The notes beneath the pieces are model-generated. The model had not been told where the DNA came from, searched no databases, and saw nothing but the letters and a program-made list of their open reading frames with translations. This document shows, piece by piece, positions 13,001 through 22,674 of a stretch of 64,000 nt of DNA. Source of the DNA: Pseudidiomarina aestuarii (GTDB lineage Bacteria; Pseudomonadota; Gammaproteobacteria; Enterobacterales; Alteromonadaceae); the NCBI RefSeq assembly GCF_003987355.1, contig NZ_PIPR01000001.1, positions 1,488,001-1,552,000 on the forward strand, given 5' to 3'. How positions within the stretch are numbered: position 1 is the first letter of the stretch; the number at the start of each line of letters is the position of its first letter. A program made the translations under genes and the position numbers.

Positions 13001-14065
13001 GTCGATACGCAAGGTTTCGCTCATGTATGGACCATGGTCCAAGTCATTTACGAACAAGGTTTCGAATTTCTTAAAGCCAGCTTCACGTAACTTTGCTAAC
13101 AGCTCAAGCGTCAATTCGCTGTTGGCCGTAGCGACTACTTCACCCGTTTTCTTCTCAACGCAGTCTTTGGCTAAGACCTTGCCGACGAGATATTCGAGTG
13201 GAACTTCCATTTCTGGTTGGTTCAGCTGAGCAATCTGGTTGATATGGCGTGCGGTAATGCGACGACCTTTCTCAACGATGATTTCGCCATCATCGTTTTT
13301 GATATCAAACTTAGCCGTTTCGCCGCGAAGACGCTCTGGCACCAATTGCATGAACACTTTCTTGCTCTTGAATTGGAAGTACGTCGTGTCGAAGAACATA
13401 TCGAGAATTTCTTCGGTGCTGTACTCAAGCGCACGCAAAATGATCGACGCTGGTAATTTCCGGCGACGGTCAATACGGACGAATACGTTATCTTTCGGGT
13501 CAAACTCGAAATCTAACCAAGAACCACGGTATGGAATAACCCGTGCGTTATACAGAACTTTACCTGACGAATGGGTTTTACCCTTGTCATGGTCAAAGAA
13601 TACGCCTGGCGAACGGTGCAACTGAGAAACGATTACGCGCTCGGTACCATTGATAACAAAAGTACCGTTGTCAGTCATCAGGGGGATTTCACCCATGTAG
13701 ACTTCTTGCTCTTTAATGTCTTTTACAGTGCCTGCTGCCGCTTCTTTGTCGTACAAAACTAAGCGCAGTTTGACGCGCAAAGGAGCAGAATAGGTAATGC
13801 CACGGATTTGACATTCATTCACGTCAAACACTGGCTCACCCAAGTGATAGCTCACGTACTGTAGTTCTGAGTTACCGGAATATGCGGTAATCGGAAATAC
13901 TGAGCGGAACGCCGCTTCCAGGCCATAATTAGCATCTGGATCCGGATCGATGAATTTTTTAAATGAATCTAATTGGATTGACAGCAGGTAAGGTACCTCA
14001 AGTACATGAGGTCGTTTACCGAAATCCTTGCGAATACGTTTTTTCTCAGAGTAGGAGTACGCCAT
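10037..14065 (-). CDS. rpoB: RNA polymerase beta subunit
   Basis: 1342 residues, the same length as E. coli RpoB. The rifampicin region reads [20 protein letters not shown] followed by [10 protein letters not shown], fully wild type. The conserved GRHGNKGV and the C-terminal [13 protein letters not shown] clamp anchor are present. It is co-transcribed with rplKAJL through the leaky terminator at 14213-14243 and precedes rpoC by 35 bp. Confidence 0.99.
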   Translation of the reverse strand: MAYSYSEKKRIRKDFGKRPHVLEVPYLLSIQLDSFKKFIDPDPDANYGLEAAFRSVFPITAYSGNSELQYVSYHLGEPVFDVNECQIRGITYSAPLRVKLRLVLYDKEAAAGTVKDIKEQEVYMGEIPLMTDNGTFVINGTERVIVSQLHRSPGVFFDHDKGKTHSSGKVLYNARVIPYRGSWLDFEFDPKDNVFVRIDRRRKLPASIILRALEYSTEEILDMFFDTTYFQFKSKKVFMQLVPERLRGETAKFDIKNDDGEIIVEKGRRITARHINQIAQLNQPEMEVPLEYLVGKVLAKDCVEKKTGEVVATANSELTLELLAKLREAGFKKFETLFVNDLDHGPYMSETLRIDTTSNRLEALVEIYRMMRPGEPPTKEAAENLFDNLFFSEDRYDLSAVGRMKFNRRLGRDDLTGSGTLTKEDIVEVMKKLIEIRNGLDEVDDIDHLGNRRIRSVGEMAENQFRVGLVRVERAVKERLSLGDLDAIMPQDLINAKPISAAVKEFFGSSQLSQFMDQNNPLSEVTHKRRISALGPGGLTRERAGFEVRDVHPTHYGRVCPIETPEGPNIGLINSLSTFARTNEYGFLETPYRKFENGVVTDDVDYLSAIEEGNFVIAQANVALNEKGELIDDLVPCRHKNEFTLMSKEQVQYMDVAPQQIVSIAASLIPFLEHDDANRALMGSNMQRQAVPTLRADKPLVGTGIERTVAVDSGVTVVAKRGGVVDKVDASRIVVKVNEEEMVPGEAGIDIYNLTKYTRSNQNTCINQTPTVNVGEPVMRGDVLADGPSTDMGELALGQNMRVAFMPWNGYNFEDSILISERVVQEDRLTTIHIQELNCVARDTKLGAEEITSDIPNVGESALNKLDESGVVYVGAEVNGGDILVGKVTPKGETQLTPEEKLLRAIFGEKASDVKDSSLRVPNGVTGTVIDVQVFTRDGVEKDKRAVAIEEMQLKQVKKDLTDEFKILERGIFERARTLLLANGFDESKLAGLEQSKWLTQNLKKEAAQKSLEQIAEQYEELRADFDNKFENKRRKITQGDDLAPGVLKIVKVYLAVRRRIQPGDKLAGRHGNKGVISTIVPVEDMPYDEHGNPVDIVLNPLGVPSRMNIGQILETHLGLAARGIGTKIENMLKQQVKVAEMREFLQKVYDLGNSRQEVDINEFSDDEVLRLAGNLKKGLPTATPVFDGAVESEIKELLKLGDLPESGQITLYDGRTGDRFERDVTVGYMYMLKLNHLVDDKMHARSTGSYSLVTQQPLGGKAQFGGQRFGEMEVWALEAYGAAYTLQEMLTVKSDDVNGRTKMYKNIVDNDLRMEAGMPESFNVLLKEIRSLGINIELDQD

Positions 14066-14212
14066 GGGGTTCCTCAGCTAGCTGATTGATGACCCTAACT
14101 ACCGAAGGAGTCAGTAGTTAAAAACAAACCAGTATTAGTTTGTCGTTCCCGTTTTTGTCACCGCGAGCATGCACCCCAAGAACGGGCAAAAATGATACAT
14201 GCTTAACAGCGC

Positions 14213-14243
14213 AAAAAGGCTGGTGACCCAAAAGTCACCAGCC
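14213..14243 (-). terminator. rplL-rpoB intergenic attenuator
   Basis: Perfect 10-bp stem ggctggtgac (14218-14227) with gtcaccagcc (14234-14243) and a 6-nt loop. On the minus strand it is followed by TTTTT. It lies in the rplL-rpoB gap, where E. coli has a partial terminator that sets the ratio of ribosomal protein to polymerase mRNA. A smaller ggcc hairpin (14247-14259) lies beside it. Partial read-through is inferred, since no strong rpoB promoter is obvious. Confidence 0.85.
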
Positions 14244-14280
14244 CTTGGCCTAAAAGGCCGCTTTTATTTCGTGCAGTTGC

Positions 14281-14658
14281 TTACTTAAGTTCAACTTCCG
14301 CACCGGCTTCTTCAAGCTCTTTCTTCAGTGCTTCAGCGTCTGCTTTCGCGATGCCTTCTTTCACTGCTACTGGAGCTGATTCAACCATGTCTTTCGCTTC
14401 TTTCAAGCCCAAACCGGTAGCGCTACGTACTGCTTTAATAGCAGCAACTTTGTTAGCACCGGCAGCTTTCAAGATTACGTCAAATTCAGTTTTTTCTTCT
14501 TCAGCAGCTGCACCGGCAGCAGCTGGACCAGCTGCTACTGCAACAGCAGCAGATGCGTCAACACCGAATTTTTCTTCTGCAGCAGCGATAAGATCAACAA
14601 GATCCATTACTGGCATTTCAGCGATTGCATTCAAAATATCTTCTTTAGTAAGAGCCAT
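14281..14658 (-). CDS. rplL: 50S ribosomal protein L7/L12
   Basis: 125 residues. It forms the stalk dimers that recruit translation factors. An N-terminal dimerisation helix is followed by an Ala/Gly-rich hinge (about 38-53) and the C-terminal domain with KVAAIKAVR and [12 protein letters not shown]. The gene follows rplJ by 53 bp, as in other rplJL operons, and is followed by the attenuator. Confidence 0.98.
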   Translation of the reverse strand: MALTKEDILNAIAEMPVMDLVDLIAAAEEKFGVDASAAVAVAAGPAAAGAAAEEEKTEFDVILKAAGANKVAAIKAVRSATGLGLKEAKDMVESAPVAVKEGIAKADAEALKKELEEAGAEVELK

Positions 14659-14711
14659 AACTCTAAACTCCTGGGTTATAAATTACAAAAAATTGGTTAA
14701 AAAAACCGCTT

Positions 14712-15230
14712 CTATTTAGCGTCTTTAATTGCCGCCAACACACGCACAAACTTAGTAGGCACTTCGTTGATAGTACGAACGAACTTACTAACAGGCGCTT
14801 TGAAGGTGGCCAGCAATTTCGCCAATGCTTCGTCGCGAGTCGGAAGTGAAGCAACCGCTTCTAGCTTATCTGCACCCATCAAACCGTTACCGATTGATAG
14901 AGCAGTTACTTTCAGGTGCTTGTTGTCTTTCGAAAAGTCTTTGAACAAACGCGCAGCAGAACCAGGCGCGTCCAAAGAAAATCCGTAAACTAAAGGACCT
15001 TTCAGTGCTGGGTCCATGTCCTCGAACTGCGTATCGACAAATGCGCGACGAGCCAGAGTGTTCCGAATAACTTTCAGATACACGCCTTGCTCACGAGCTT
15101 GACGACGCAGGACAGTCATGTCCGCAACTTCCATTCCGCGATACTCAGCAACAGCGACGGATAGAGCTTTTGAAGCAACTTCGTTAACTTCTTTAACGAT
15201 TGCTTTTTTTGCTGCTAAACCTAGTGCCAC
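14712..15230 (-). CDS. rplJ: 50S ribosomal protein L10
   Basis: 172 residues from a GTG at 15230, giving a protein that starts M-A-L-G-L-A-A-K as L10 proteins do. A GTG nine bases further upstream lies inside the AGAGGTGA ribosome binding site and is rejected. L10 anchors the L7/L12 dimers to 23S rRNA. In E. coli the L10-(L12)4 complex represses its own mRNA at the leader, and the matching leader is present at 15240-15440. Confidence 0.97.
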   Translation of the reverse strand: MALGLAAKKAIVKEVNEVASKALSVAVAEYRGMEVADMTVLRRQAREQGVYLKVIRNTLARRAFVDTQFEDMDPALKGPLVYGFSLDAPGSAARLFKDFSKDNKHLKVTALSIGNGLMGADKLEAVASLPTRDEALAKLLATFKAPVSKFVRTINEVPTKFVRVLAAIKDAK

Positions 15231-15239
15231 TGATATCAC

Positions 15240-15440
15240 CTCTTAATTAAGCCTTCGGCAAAGCCTCAGGCTAACGTTACACATAGACAGACCAGCACAG
15301 CATCTGTCACGTTGTCACGGTGAATCTCTACCCAGAGAGTCTGAGTCGGATATCACCATCTGCGCAGGACATTAAGTGTCGCTTATTATTCCTTCTCAGG
15401 AATCAGCCGCGATACACCTGCGGTCTTGGATGGGAGCGTT
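15240..15440 (-). promoter_or_regulatory. L10 leader: autogenous control region of rplJL
   Basis: About 200 transcribed non-coding bases lie between rplA and rplJ, the place of the ribosomal protein L10 leader of enterobacteria. The minus-strand RNA has complementary segments, for example AUGGUGA near 15350 with UCACCGU near 15317, enclosing a CUCUCUGGGUAGAG hairpin. This is the sort of branched fold that L10-(L12)4 binds. The exact ends and the kink-turn were not modelled. Confidence 0.65.
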
Positions 15441-15459
15441 AGCCCCAACCCACAAACCT

Positions 15460-16158
15460 TTACTTAACAGCAGCCAATGAACCTTGGTCGATGGCAACGC
15501 CAGCGCCCATAGTGGTTGATAAGCTGACTTTCTTGATGAACTGACCTTTTGCAGAAGAAGGCTTCGCTTTCTTCAATGCAACGAGCAGTGCTTCTAAGTT
15601 TTCTTTCAATTTGTCATTTTCGAAATCAACTTTACCGATAGTCGCGTGGATGATACCCGCTTTATCGTTGCGATAACGAATCTGACCAGATTTTGCGTTT
15701 TGTACTGCAGTCGCAACATCAGGAGTAACCGTACCAGTTTTCGGGTTAGGCATCAGGCCACGTGGACCTAAGATTTGACCTAACATACCAACTACGCGCA
15801 TTGCGTCTGGAGAAGCGATCACAACGTCAAAGTCCATTTGGCCTTTCTTTACTTGCTCAGCCAAATCTTCCATACCGACGATGTCTGCACCAGCAGCTTT
15901 CGCTTTCTCTGCATTCGCGCCGCTAGTAAAAACTGCAACACGAACTTCGCGACCGGTACCGTTTGGTAATACAGTTGCGCCACGGACGTTTTGGTCCGAT
16001 TTACGAGCGTCGATACCCAGGTTTACTGAGACATCAACACTTTCTTTGAATTTGGCAGTTGCCAGTTCTTTCAATAAGTTGATTGCTTCGTTGATTTCAT
16101 AATCACGCGCTTCAACTTTCTCACGAATTAAACGTGCACGTTTGCTCAATTTAGCCAT
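15460..16158 (-). CDS. rplA: 50S ribosomal protein L1
   Basis: 232 residues, typical of L1, the mobile stalk protein that helps release E-site tRNA. It starts [15 protein letters not shown] and carries the conserved [13 protein letters not shown] stretch. It starts one base after the rplK stop, so the two are translationally coupled. In E. coli L1 represses rplK-rplA by binding the mRNA near the rplK start. Confidence 0.98.
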   Translation of the reverse strand: MAKLSKRARLIREKVEARDYEINEAINLLKELATAKFKESVDVSVNLGIDARKSDQNVRGATVLPNGTGREVRVAVFTSGANAEKAKAAGADIVGMEDLAEQVKKGQMDFDVVIASPDAMRVVGMLGQILGPRGLMPNPKTGTVTPDVATAVQNAKSGQIRYRNDKAGIIHATIGKVDFENDKLKENLEALLVALKKAKPSSAKGQFIKKVSLSTTMGAGVAIDQGSLAAVK

Positions 16159-16159
16159 C

Positions 16160-16591
16160 TTACAGACCCTCCACTTTCAGGCCCATCGCACGAGCTGAAC
16201 CGGCGATAGTACGTACTGCTGCGTCAAGGCTAGCCGCTGTTAAGTCTGGCTCTTTAACCTTCGCAATGTCTTCTAACTGAGCACGGGTAACAGTACCCAC
16301 TTTCTCAGTGTTTGGACGACCTGAACCGCTCTTGATGCCTGCTGCTTTTTTCAGCAAGAAGGCCGCTGGAGGAGTTTTGGTGATAAACGTGAAAGAACGG
16401 TCTTCGAAGACAGAAATTTCAACTGGAACTGGAGCGCCTTTTTCAAGTTCGCCAGTCGCTGCGTTGAATGCCTTACAGAATTCCATGATATTTACACCGT
16501 GCTGACCCAAAGCAGGACCAACAGGTGGTGATGGGTTAGCTGCACCGGCTGCTACTTGCAGCTTGATGATAGCTTTTAACTTCTTAGCCAT
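16160..16591 (-). CDS. rplK: 50S ribosomal protein L11
   Basis: 143 residues. It binds the GTPase-associated centre of 23S rRNA and is needed for RelA activation. The N-terminal [20 protein letters not shown] is the L11 signature. It is the first gene of the rplKA(JL-rpoBC) unit, with a promoter at 16716-16744 and a leader of about 115 bases. Confidence 0.98.
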   Translation of the reverse strand: MAKKLKAIIKLQVAAGAANPSPPVGPALGQHGVNIMEFCKAFNAATGELEKGAPVPVEISVFEDRSFTFITKTPPAAFLLKKAAGIKSGSGRPNTEKVGTVTRAQLEDIAKVKEPDLTAASLDAAVRTIAGSARAMGLKVEGL

Positions 16592-16715
16592 TGCTTATTG
16601 CCTCTTGTTGTGGGTCTAGCGCCTTGTAAATCGTCCATTTTTACTGCCTCTCGGCACCTGTAAAAACGAAGAGGTGACTTACTCTAACGGCTCCCCGATA
16701 TAAAAAAGGAGGCGA

Positions 16716-16744
16716 ATTATATGCATAATCGCCACCAAAAGCAA
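16716..16744 (-). promoter_or_regulatory. Promoter for rplK-rplA
   Basis: On the minus strand there is a consensus -10 TATAAT (16716-16721) and a weaker -35 TTGCTT (16739-16744) with a 17-base spacer. The strong hairpin of the heptamer array at 16747-16784 abuts its upstream edge, so nusG transcription would end just before this promoter. Confidence 0.65.
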
Positions 16745-16748
16745 CACC

Positions 16749-16826
16749 CAGCTACTAGCTATTTGATATTAGCTAGTAGCTGGGGTTCGATTTCTTTTCC
16801 GAATTGCTAGTAGCTATTAGCTAGTA
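16749..16826. repeat. Heptamer array with a 15-bp perfect hairpin
   Basis: Five in-phase words (CAGCTAC, TAGCTAT, TTGATAT, TAGCTAG, TAGCTGG) at 16749-16783, then after a spacer three more (GCTAGTA, GCTATTA, GCTAGTA) at 16806-16826. The first block is a perfect inverted repeat: bases 16747-16761 pair with 16770-16784 around an 8-nt loop. Lying between nusG and the rplK promoter, it could act as the nusG terminator, because a modest T-rich stretch follows on the minus strand. Confidence 0.8.
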
Positions 16827-16833
16827 GCTCTTT

Positions 16834-17373
16834 TTAGGCTTTTTCTACTTGCACGAATTCGAGTTCTACGGGTGTTGCGCGGCCGAAGATAGAAACCGAC
16901 ACCGTCAAGCGGCTCTTCTCATAATCGACACTTTCAACGGTACCGTTGAAGTCCGCGAATGGACCATCGTTCACGCGAACCATTTCACCTGGCTCGAACA
17001 TTGTTTTCGGACGCGGCTTGTCGACTGACTCTTGCAGACGATTCAAAATGGTATCCGCTTCCTTTTGAGTAATTGGCGTTGGACGGTCTTGCTTGCCACC
17101 GATAAAACCAAGTACACGTGGGATGCTTTTTACTAAGTGCCATGAATCTTCATCCATGACCATCTCAACTAGCACATAACCTGGGAAGAACTTACGCTCG
17201 CTCTTGCGGCGCTGACCCGCGCGCATTTCAACGACTTCTTCAGTCGGAACGAGAACTTCACCGAACTTGTCTTCCATGCCGTGCATTTTGATGTGCTCAC
17301 GCAGGGAATTTGCTACCCGCGCTTCGTAGCCTGAAAAAGCTTGAACAACGTACCAGCGTTTTTTTGCAGTCAT
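16834..17373 (-). CDS. nusG: Transcription termination/antitermination protein NusG
   Basis: 179 residues. The N-terminal NGN domain (about 1-110, [13 protein letters not shown] at the start) binds the RNA polymerase clamp. The C-terminal KOW domain (about 125-179) binds Rho or S10. It starts 3 bp after the secE stop, the conserved secE-nusG pairing. Confidence 0.98.
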   Translation of the reverse strand: MTAKKRWYVVQAFSGYEARVANSLREHIKMHGMEDKFGEVLVPTEEVVEMRAGQRRKSERKFFPGYVLVEMVMDEDSWHLVKSIPRVLGFIGGKQDRPTPITQKEADTILNRLQESVDKPRPKTMFEPGEMVRVNDGPFADFNGTVESVDYEKSRLTVSVSIFGRATPVELEFVQVEKA

Positions 17374-17376
17374 TGA

Positions 17377-17757
17377 TTAAAACTCCAGTCCGGTAAAGAA
17401 GCCGACGACTCGCACTAGAATGGCATCCATTCCCCACAAGATCAGCGACACAATTGCAGTAGCAACAAGAATAATTAACGTAGTCTGGGTCGTTTCTTGA
17501 CGCGTAGGCCAAACGACTCGGCGCACCTCAGTGCGGCTTTCTTTAGCGAATGCACGGAAACGTCGACCTTTATCGGTCATGCCAGCAACGATACCTGCAA
17601 CTGCAACAAGAATAACAACGCCGATGGCGCGATACAGAATCGATACTTGTTCGCCATAATAGTAGTTACCGACTACTGCTGCAGCTAATAACGCAATGGC
17701 GACGACCCACTTGATGCCGTCAAAAGAACTCGTTTGCGTTTCAGTTTGTGCACTCAT
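17377..17757 (-). CDS. secE: Preprotein translocase subunit SecE
   Basis: 126 residues from ATG at 17757. I prefer this to an in-frame start 33 bases upstream, because AGGA sits 7 bases before it and the N-terminus MSAQTETQ then aligns with E. coli SecE. Three hydrophobic segments are visible, as in the long enterobacterial type. The conserved amphipathic EVRRVVWPTRQET precedes the last transmembrane helix. SecE clamps SecY in the Sec translocon. Confidence 0.96.
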   Translation of the reverse strand: MSAQTETQTSSFDGIKWVVAIALLAAAVVGNYYYGEQVSILYRAIGVVILVAVAGIVAGMTDKGRRFRAFAKESRTEVRRVVWPTRQETTQTTLIILVATAIVSLILWGMDAILVRVVGFFTGLEF

Positions 17758-17792
17758 TCTTAATTCCTGTTTAAATGCGCTAATGGACAATA

Positions 17793-17848
17793 GTTATTCG
17801 ATATTAGCGACGCTCTGTTCGCAAATAGCTAATATCCAATAGCTAATA
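17793..17848. repeat. Heptamer array between secE and tRNA-Trp, 8 units
   Basis: Eight in-phase 7-mers: GTTATTC, GATATTA, GCGACGC, TCTGTTC, GCAAATA, GCTAATA, TCCAATA, GCTAATA. GATATTAGC on the left is complementary to GCTAATATC on the right, so a fold-back is possible. It lies inside the presumed tRNA-Trp-secE transcript. Confidence 0.75.
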
Positions 17849-17854
17849 TCAAGT

Positions 17855-17931
17855 TGGCAGGGGTGGAGGGATTCGAACCCCCAACCGTCGGTTTTGGAGA
17901 CCGCTGTTCTACCAATTGGAACTACACCCCT
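17855..17931 (-). tRNA. trpT: tRNA-Trp (anticodon CCA)
   Basis: Full cloverleaf on the minus strand, with 5' end at 17931 and an encoded CCA at 17855-17857. The acceptor stem is AGGGGTG/CACCCCT, the anticodon loop CTCCAAA and the T loop GGTTCGAATCC. It is 77 nt with the CCA, with one extra base in the D region (AGTTCCAATTGG) compared with E. coli. It has its own promoter at 17967-17994 and is probably co-transcribed with secE-nusG. Confidence 0.95.
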
Positions 17932-17966
17932 GCAGGTTCTATCTATGTGACAGAAACGGACGCTGT

Positions 17967-17994
17967 ATTATACCGATCAAAGACTGTAAAACAA
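17967..17994 (-). promoter_or_regulatory. Promoter for tRNA-Trp (and secE-nusG)
   Basis: On the minus strand a perfect -10 TATAAT (17967-17972) has TTGTTT (17989-17994) 16 bases upstream. It lies 36 bases before the tRNA-Trp 5' end. The array and the tuf terminator lie directly upstream. Confidence 0.6.
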
Positions 17995-18003
17995 GGGGAC
18001 TGC

Positions 18004-18087
18004 GCTATTAGATATTAGCTACTAGTTACTGGCAAGTCGCCACTAGCCCATTGCTAATAGCCAGTTACCAGTAGCTAGTAGCGGTCA
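18004..18087. repeat. Heptamer array beside tuf copy 2, 12 units
   Basis: Twelve in-phase words over 84 bp: GCTATTA, GATATTA, GCTACTA, GTTACTG, GCAAGTC, GCCACTA, GCCCATT, GCTAATA, GCCAGTT, ACCAGTA, GCTAGTA, GCGGTCA. From 18032 onward it is almost identical to 1115-1171 at the other tuf; to the left of that the two arrays differ. Left and right ends are of opposite orientation. Confidence 0.85.
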
Positions 18088-18088
18088 C

Positions 18089-18119
18089 AAAAAAAGGGAG
18101 CCGTTTAGGCTCCCTTTTT
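18089..18119 (-). terminator. Terminator after tuf copy 2
   Basis: Same stem-loop as at 1172-1202: gggagcc (18096-18102) with ggctccc (18108-18114), flanked by A and T runs. It closes the tRNA-tuf operon. Confidence 0.9.
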
Positions 18120-18133
18120 CGGTACTTCTAGCA

Positions 18134-19318
18134 TTAAGCGATGATCTTAGAGACCACGCCTGCGCCTACTGTACGGCCACCTTCACGAATTGCGAAGCGT
18201 AAACCTTCGTCCATCGCGATTGGGTGAATCAGTTCAACAACAAACTTCAAGTTGTCGCCTGGCATGACCATCTCAACGCCTTCTGGCAATTGAACCGCAC
18301 CCGTTACGTCCGTTGTACGGAAGTAGAACTGTGGACGGTAGCCTTTGAAGAATGGAGTGTGACGTCCACCTTCTTCTTTGGTCAATACATACACTTCAGC
18401 TTCGAACTGAGTGTGTGGCTTGATTGAACCTGGCTTCGCCAATACTTGACCACGTTGGATCTCGTCACGCTTTGTACCACGCAACAATGCGCCGATGTTC
18501 TCACCTGCACGACCTTCGTCAAGCAGCTTACGGAACATTTCAACACCCGTTACGATAGTCTTAGCCGTGTCTTTGATACCCACGATTTCAACTTCGTCAC
18601 CAGTGCGAACGATACCGCGCTCTACACGACCGGTTACAACAGTACCACGGCCTGAGATTGAGAATACGTCTTCGATTGGCATGATGAACGGCTTATCGAT
18701 ATCACGCTCTGGCTCTGGGATGTATGAATCCAAAGCTTCTGCCAATTCTAGGATCTTACCTTCCCACTTCTCGTCGCCTTCCAACGCTTTCAGCGCTGAA
18801 CCTTGGATAACTGGTAAGTCGTCACCTGGGAAGTCGTATTCAGAAAGAAGTTCACGAACTTCCATCTCAACCAATTCCAACAACTCTTCGTCGTCAACCA
18901 TGTCACATTTGTTCATGAAGACTACGATGAATGGAACGCCAACCTGACGTGACAACAAGATATGCTCACGAGTTTGTGGCATTGGGCCGTCAGTTGCAGC
19001 TACTACTAGGATAGCGCCGTCCATCTGCGCAGCACCGGTGATCATGTTTTTCACATAGTCAGCGTGTCCTGGACAGTCAACGTGTGCGTAGTGACGTGAC
19101 GGAGTATCATACTCAACGTGTGAAGTTGAGATGGTGATACCACGAGCTTTTTCTTCTGGTGCGTTATCGATCATTGCGAAGTCTTTCGCAGAACCACCGT
19201 AAGTTTTAGCCAAAACGGTAGTGATCGCAGCAGTCAAAGTAGTTTTACCGTGGTCAACGTGGCCGATAGTACCGACGTTAACGTGCGGCTTGACGCGATT
19301 AAATTTTTCTTTTGCCAT
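18134..19318 (-). CDS. tuf: Elongation factor Tu, copy 2 (tRNA-tufB operon)
   Basis: 394 residues, with the same domains and motifs as copy 1. Ser74 and Ala252 are the only amino acid differences. The DNA matches copy 1 from the start codon through the terminator, while the sequences upstream of the ATG are unrelated. Its ribosome site (GAGAGGC) and its linkage to the tRNAs Thr-Tyr-Gly-Thr identify it as the tufB-type gene. It lies 88 bp downstream of tRNA-Thr(GGT). Confidence 0.98.
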   Translation of the reverse strand: MAKEKFNRVKPHVNVGTIGHVDHGKTTLTAAITTVLAKTYGGSAKDFAMIDNAPEEKARGITISTSHVEYDTPSRHYAHVDCPGHADYVKNMITGAAQMDGAILVVAATDGPMPQTREHILLSRQVGVPFIVVFMNKCDMVDDEELLELVEMEVRELLSEYDFPGDDLPVIQGSALKALEGDEKWEGKILELAEALDSYIPEPERDIDKPFIMPIEDVFSISGRGTVVTGRVERGIVRTGDEVEIVGIKDTAKTIVTGVEMFRKLLDEGRAGENIGALLRGTKRDEIQRGQVLAKPGSIKPHTQFEAEVYVLTKEEGGRHTPFFKGYRPQFYFRTTDVTGAVQLPEGVEMVMPGDNLKFVVELIHPIAMDEGLRFAIREGGRTVGAGVVSKIIA

Positions 19319-19406
19319 GACAGCCTCTCATTTGGACAACATACGGTGGTTAAACACCTAATAAATTTTTACTAATCGGGGTATAAGTTCGAAAGGGGGC
19401 CGTGAA

Positions 19407-19482
19407 TGGTGCTGATAGGCGGATTTGAACCGCCGACCTCACCCTTACCAAGGGTGCGCTCTACCAACTGAGCTATATCAGC
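19407..19482 (-). tRNA. thrT: tRNA-Thr (anticodon GGT)
   Basis: 76 nt including encoded CCA (19407-19409). The acceptor is GCTGATA/TATCAGC, the anticodon stem-loop CACCC-TTGGTAA-GGGTG and the T loop GGTTCAAATCC. It is the last tRNA before tuf, matching E. coli thrT. Confidence 0.95.
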
Positions 19483-19496
19483 ACAATACAGATTAT

Positions 19497-19571
<75 letters not shown>

Positions 19572-19633
19572 ATGCCTTGAATCGGGCCACCTCAAACCAT
19601 TCTGGACTCACCGCATTTCGAAATGCAAAAAAG

Positions 19634-19718
19634 TGGTGGAGGGGGCAGGATTCGAACCTGCGAAGGCTGAGCCGTCAGATTTACAGTCTGATCCCTTTGA
19701 CCGCTCGGGAACCCCTCC
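19634..19718 (-). tRNA. tyrU: tRNA-Tyr (anticodon GTA)
   Basis: 85 nt with encoded CCA (19634-19636). It has the long variable arm of tRNA-Tyr, acceptor GGAGGGG/CCCCTCC and anticodon loop CTGTAAA. Its place in the cluster matches E. coli tyrU. Confidence 0.95.
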
Positions 19719-19736
19719 AAAACCAGATTTTTAAGT

Positions 19737-19812
<76 letters not shown>

Positions 19813-19832
19813 ACCCCGGTTAGGTGGAGCGC

Positions 19833-19861
19833 ATTCTATTGGATCGATTTTGATGATGCAA
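19833..19861 (-). promoter_or_regulatory. Promoter of the tRNA-tuf operon
   Basis: On the minus strand TTGCAT (19856-19861) and TAGAAT (19833-19838) are separated by 17 bases. The -10 is followed directly by GCGCTCC. Such a GC-rich discriminator is typical of stable RNA promoters under stringent (ppGpp/DksA) control; that regulation is inferred. Confidence 0.7.
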
Positions 19862-19901
19862 TAGTAAAACGCATTTTTTTGCCGTTTCTCTGTCTGATTG
19901 G

Positions 19902-21221
<1,320 letters not shown>

Positions 21222-21373
21222 CTATGATTGAGAAATTCAGAATGTTTGGATCAGAAAACCTGAAACCAGTGCTGCCGAAAAAACAGGCGGCGATCTTAGC
21301 AGAACTTCGGCGCAGGCGGTAGCCTTGCCGTGCTCGCTACGATGAATTTATCCAGACCCAGGCAAGTAGCAGT

Positions 21374-22546
21374 TTACGCCTTGAGTTGCACCAATACATC
21401 GCGCAACAGCGTAAAGTCCTCAACGTCGTGGTACATGGCGAAACCAAAGCGTAATCGATTCGCTCGATAATCCGTGGCAATACCGCGCTGTTCAAGTTGT
21501 GCCGCGAGTTCGGTGACTTGCTCAGCCGTTGGCAGACGATAGGTGTAAAAGTGACCATGATGGTTGAGGTCGTGATGCAATAGCTGCTCACACTGCAGTA
21601 ACGGATGTTGCGCTTCAGTCAATGCGTCACGGAACGCTTGTTGCAGTTGTTGCACATGCGCATGAATGGACGCTACTGTAATACCGTCCTTGTGCCACCA
21701 ATCGAGCACCGCCTGCAGCCGATATAACGCCGTATAGTCCATAGTGGCACCCGCAAACCGAAAGCCGTCAGTGGCATAATCCACGTGCGACTGCTGCGAC
21801 TTGGCTAGATTCGCAAAATCGGCAAACCAACCGGTATATTCTGGGCGTAACGTGCAGTTTCGTGGCACCGTCATGAAACAACAGCCCTCACCTGCCTGCA
21901 GATATTTGTAACTCCCAGCCACATAGAAAATGCGATCAGCCACACTGGCTAATGACGTCGGTATCGCACCACAACCGTGATAGCCATCAACAACAATCGT
22001 GGCGTCGGCATGTGCATGCGCAATCCAATCGGTTAATTCAGGGCCAATGACTCCCGAGTTATAAAAGACTTGGCTCGCGAAGATAAGCTGGTATTGGTGT
22101 TGCTTCACCGCCTCTAACCAGCGCGTTGCAAACGTATCAAACGGCTCGGTCGGAATCACCTGCACCTTGACCGTTGGGCGCTCTGATAGTCTTCTGACTT
22201 GGCGCGAGAAACTATGAAACTCGCTATCCGTGGTGAGAATACTGAGCGGTTGTGCTGGATCAAAACAACTCAACACACGATACAGCAGCTCATGCGTATT
22301 GGCCGCGAACACGAACTGCGACGGATCTGGCACCGAGAGTAACTCAGCTAACTGCCGTTGAACGGCAGGCACACGTTCACCAAAGATCTGATCCCATTTG
22401 TGGTCTACACCACGAGCACTGTCGTCCCAGTAGGCTAATTGCGCTTCACGAGTTACATCAGGCCAATAATGATGACTGTGTGGGGCACAATGGAGACGCG
22501 CGGTGTGCGCTGCAAAAAACCGAGAATACTGAGCTTTGAATGACAT
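21374..22546 (-). CDS. Class V PLP-dependent aminotransferase, kynureninase-like
   Basis: 390 residues with a fold-type I PLP enzyme pattern. It starts with a region like that of kynureninases (HSHHYWPDVTREAQLAYWDD). The Asp of the cofactor site is in IVVDGYHGCGA (about 190-200), and the probable Schiff-base lysine is in AGSYKYLQAGEGC (about 218). The substrate cannot be read from sequence. Kynureninase itself is one option, but no tryptophan-catabolism genes are nearby. It sits alone between purA and hflC, separated from hflC by a terminator and two short heptamer arrays, so it is probably expressed on its own. Confidence 0.75.
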   Translation of the reverse strand: MSFKAQYSRFFAAHTARLHCAPHSHHYWPDVTREAQLAYWDDSARGVDHKWDQIFGERVPAVQRQLAELLSVPDPSQFVFAANTHELLYRVLSCFDPAQPLSILTTDSEFHSFSRQVRRLSERPTVKVQVIPTEPFDTFATRWLEAVKQHQYQLIFASQVFYNSGVIGPELTDWIAHAHADATIVVDGYHGCGAIPTSLASVADRIFYVAGSYKYLQAGEGCCFMTVPRNCTLRPEYTGWFADFANLAKSQQSHVDYATDGFRFAGATMDYTALYRLQAVLDWWHKDGITVASIHAHVQQLQQAFRDALTEAQHPLLQCEQLLHHDLNHHGHFYTYRLPTAEQVTELAAQLEQRGIATDYRANRLRFGFAMYHDVEDFTLLRDVLVQLKA

Positions 22547-22558
22547 AAATTGACGCTA

Positions 22559-22586
22559 TTGGCTACTAGATATTGGTTACTAGCAT
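22559..22586. repeat. Short heptamer array, 4 units
   Basis: TTGGCTA, CTAGATA, TTGGTTA, CTAGCAT in phase, just upstream of the aminotransferase start. It carries the same words as the arrays near tuf, in one orientation only. Confidence 0.6.
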
Positions 22587-22612
22587 ATATCGATCAGCCC
22601 GATACGCAACAC

Positions 22613-22639
22613 AAAAAACCCGCCACTGGGGCGGGTTTT
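22613..22639 (-). terminator. Terminator of the hflX-hflK-hflC operon
   Basis: Stem acccgcc (22618-22624) with ggcgggt (22630-22636), with an A run on one side and a T run on the other. On the minus strand it ends in TTTTTT, 36 bases after the hflC stop. It could work in both directions, but no plus-strand gene needs it. Confidence 0.85.
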
Positions 22640-22641
22640 AC

Positions 22642-22669
22642 TGTTAACTATTCACTGTTAACTGCTCTC
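22642..22669. repeat. Short heptamer array, second word type
   Basis: TGTTAAC, TATTCAC, TGTTAAC, TGCTCTC in phase, between the hflC stop and its terminator. The words are the complements of those at 31136-31184 (GTTAACA, GTGAATA). Confidence 0.55.
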
Positions 22670-22674
22670 CTGAA

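Noticed and set aside
10037..14065. Rifampicin or streptomycin resistance changes in rpoB or rpsL
   Set aside because: The resistance-determining residues are all wild type.
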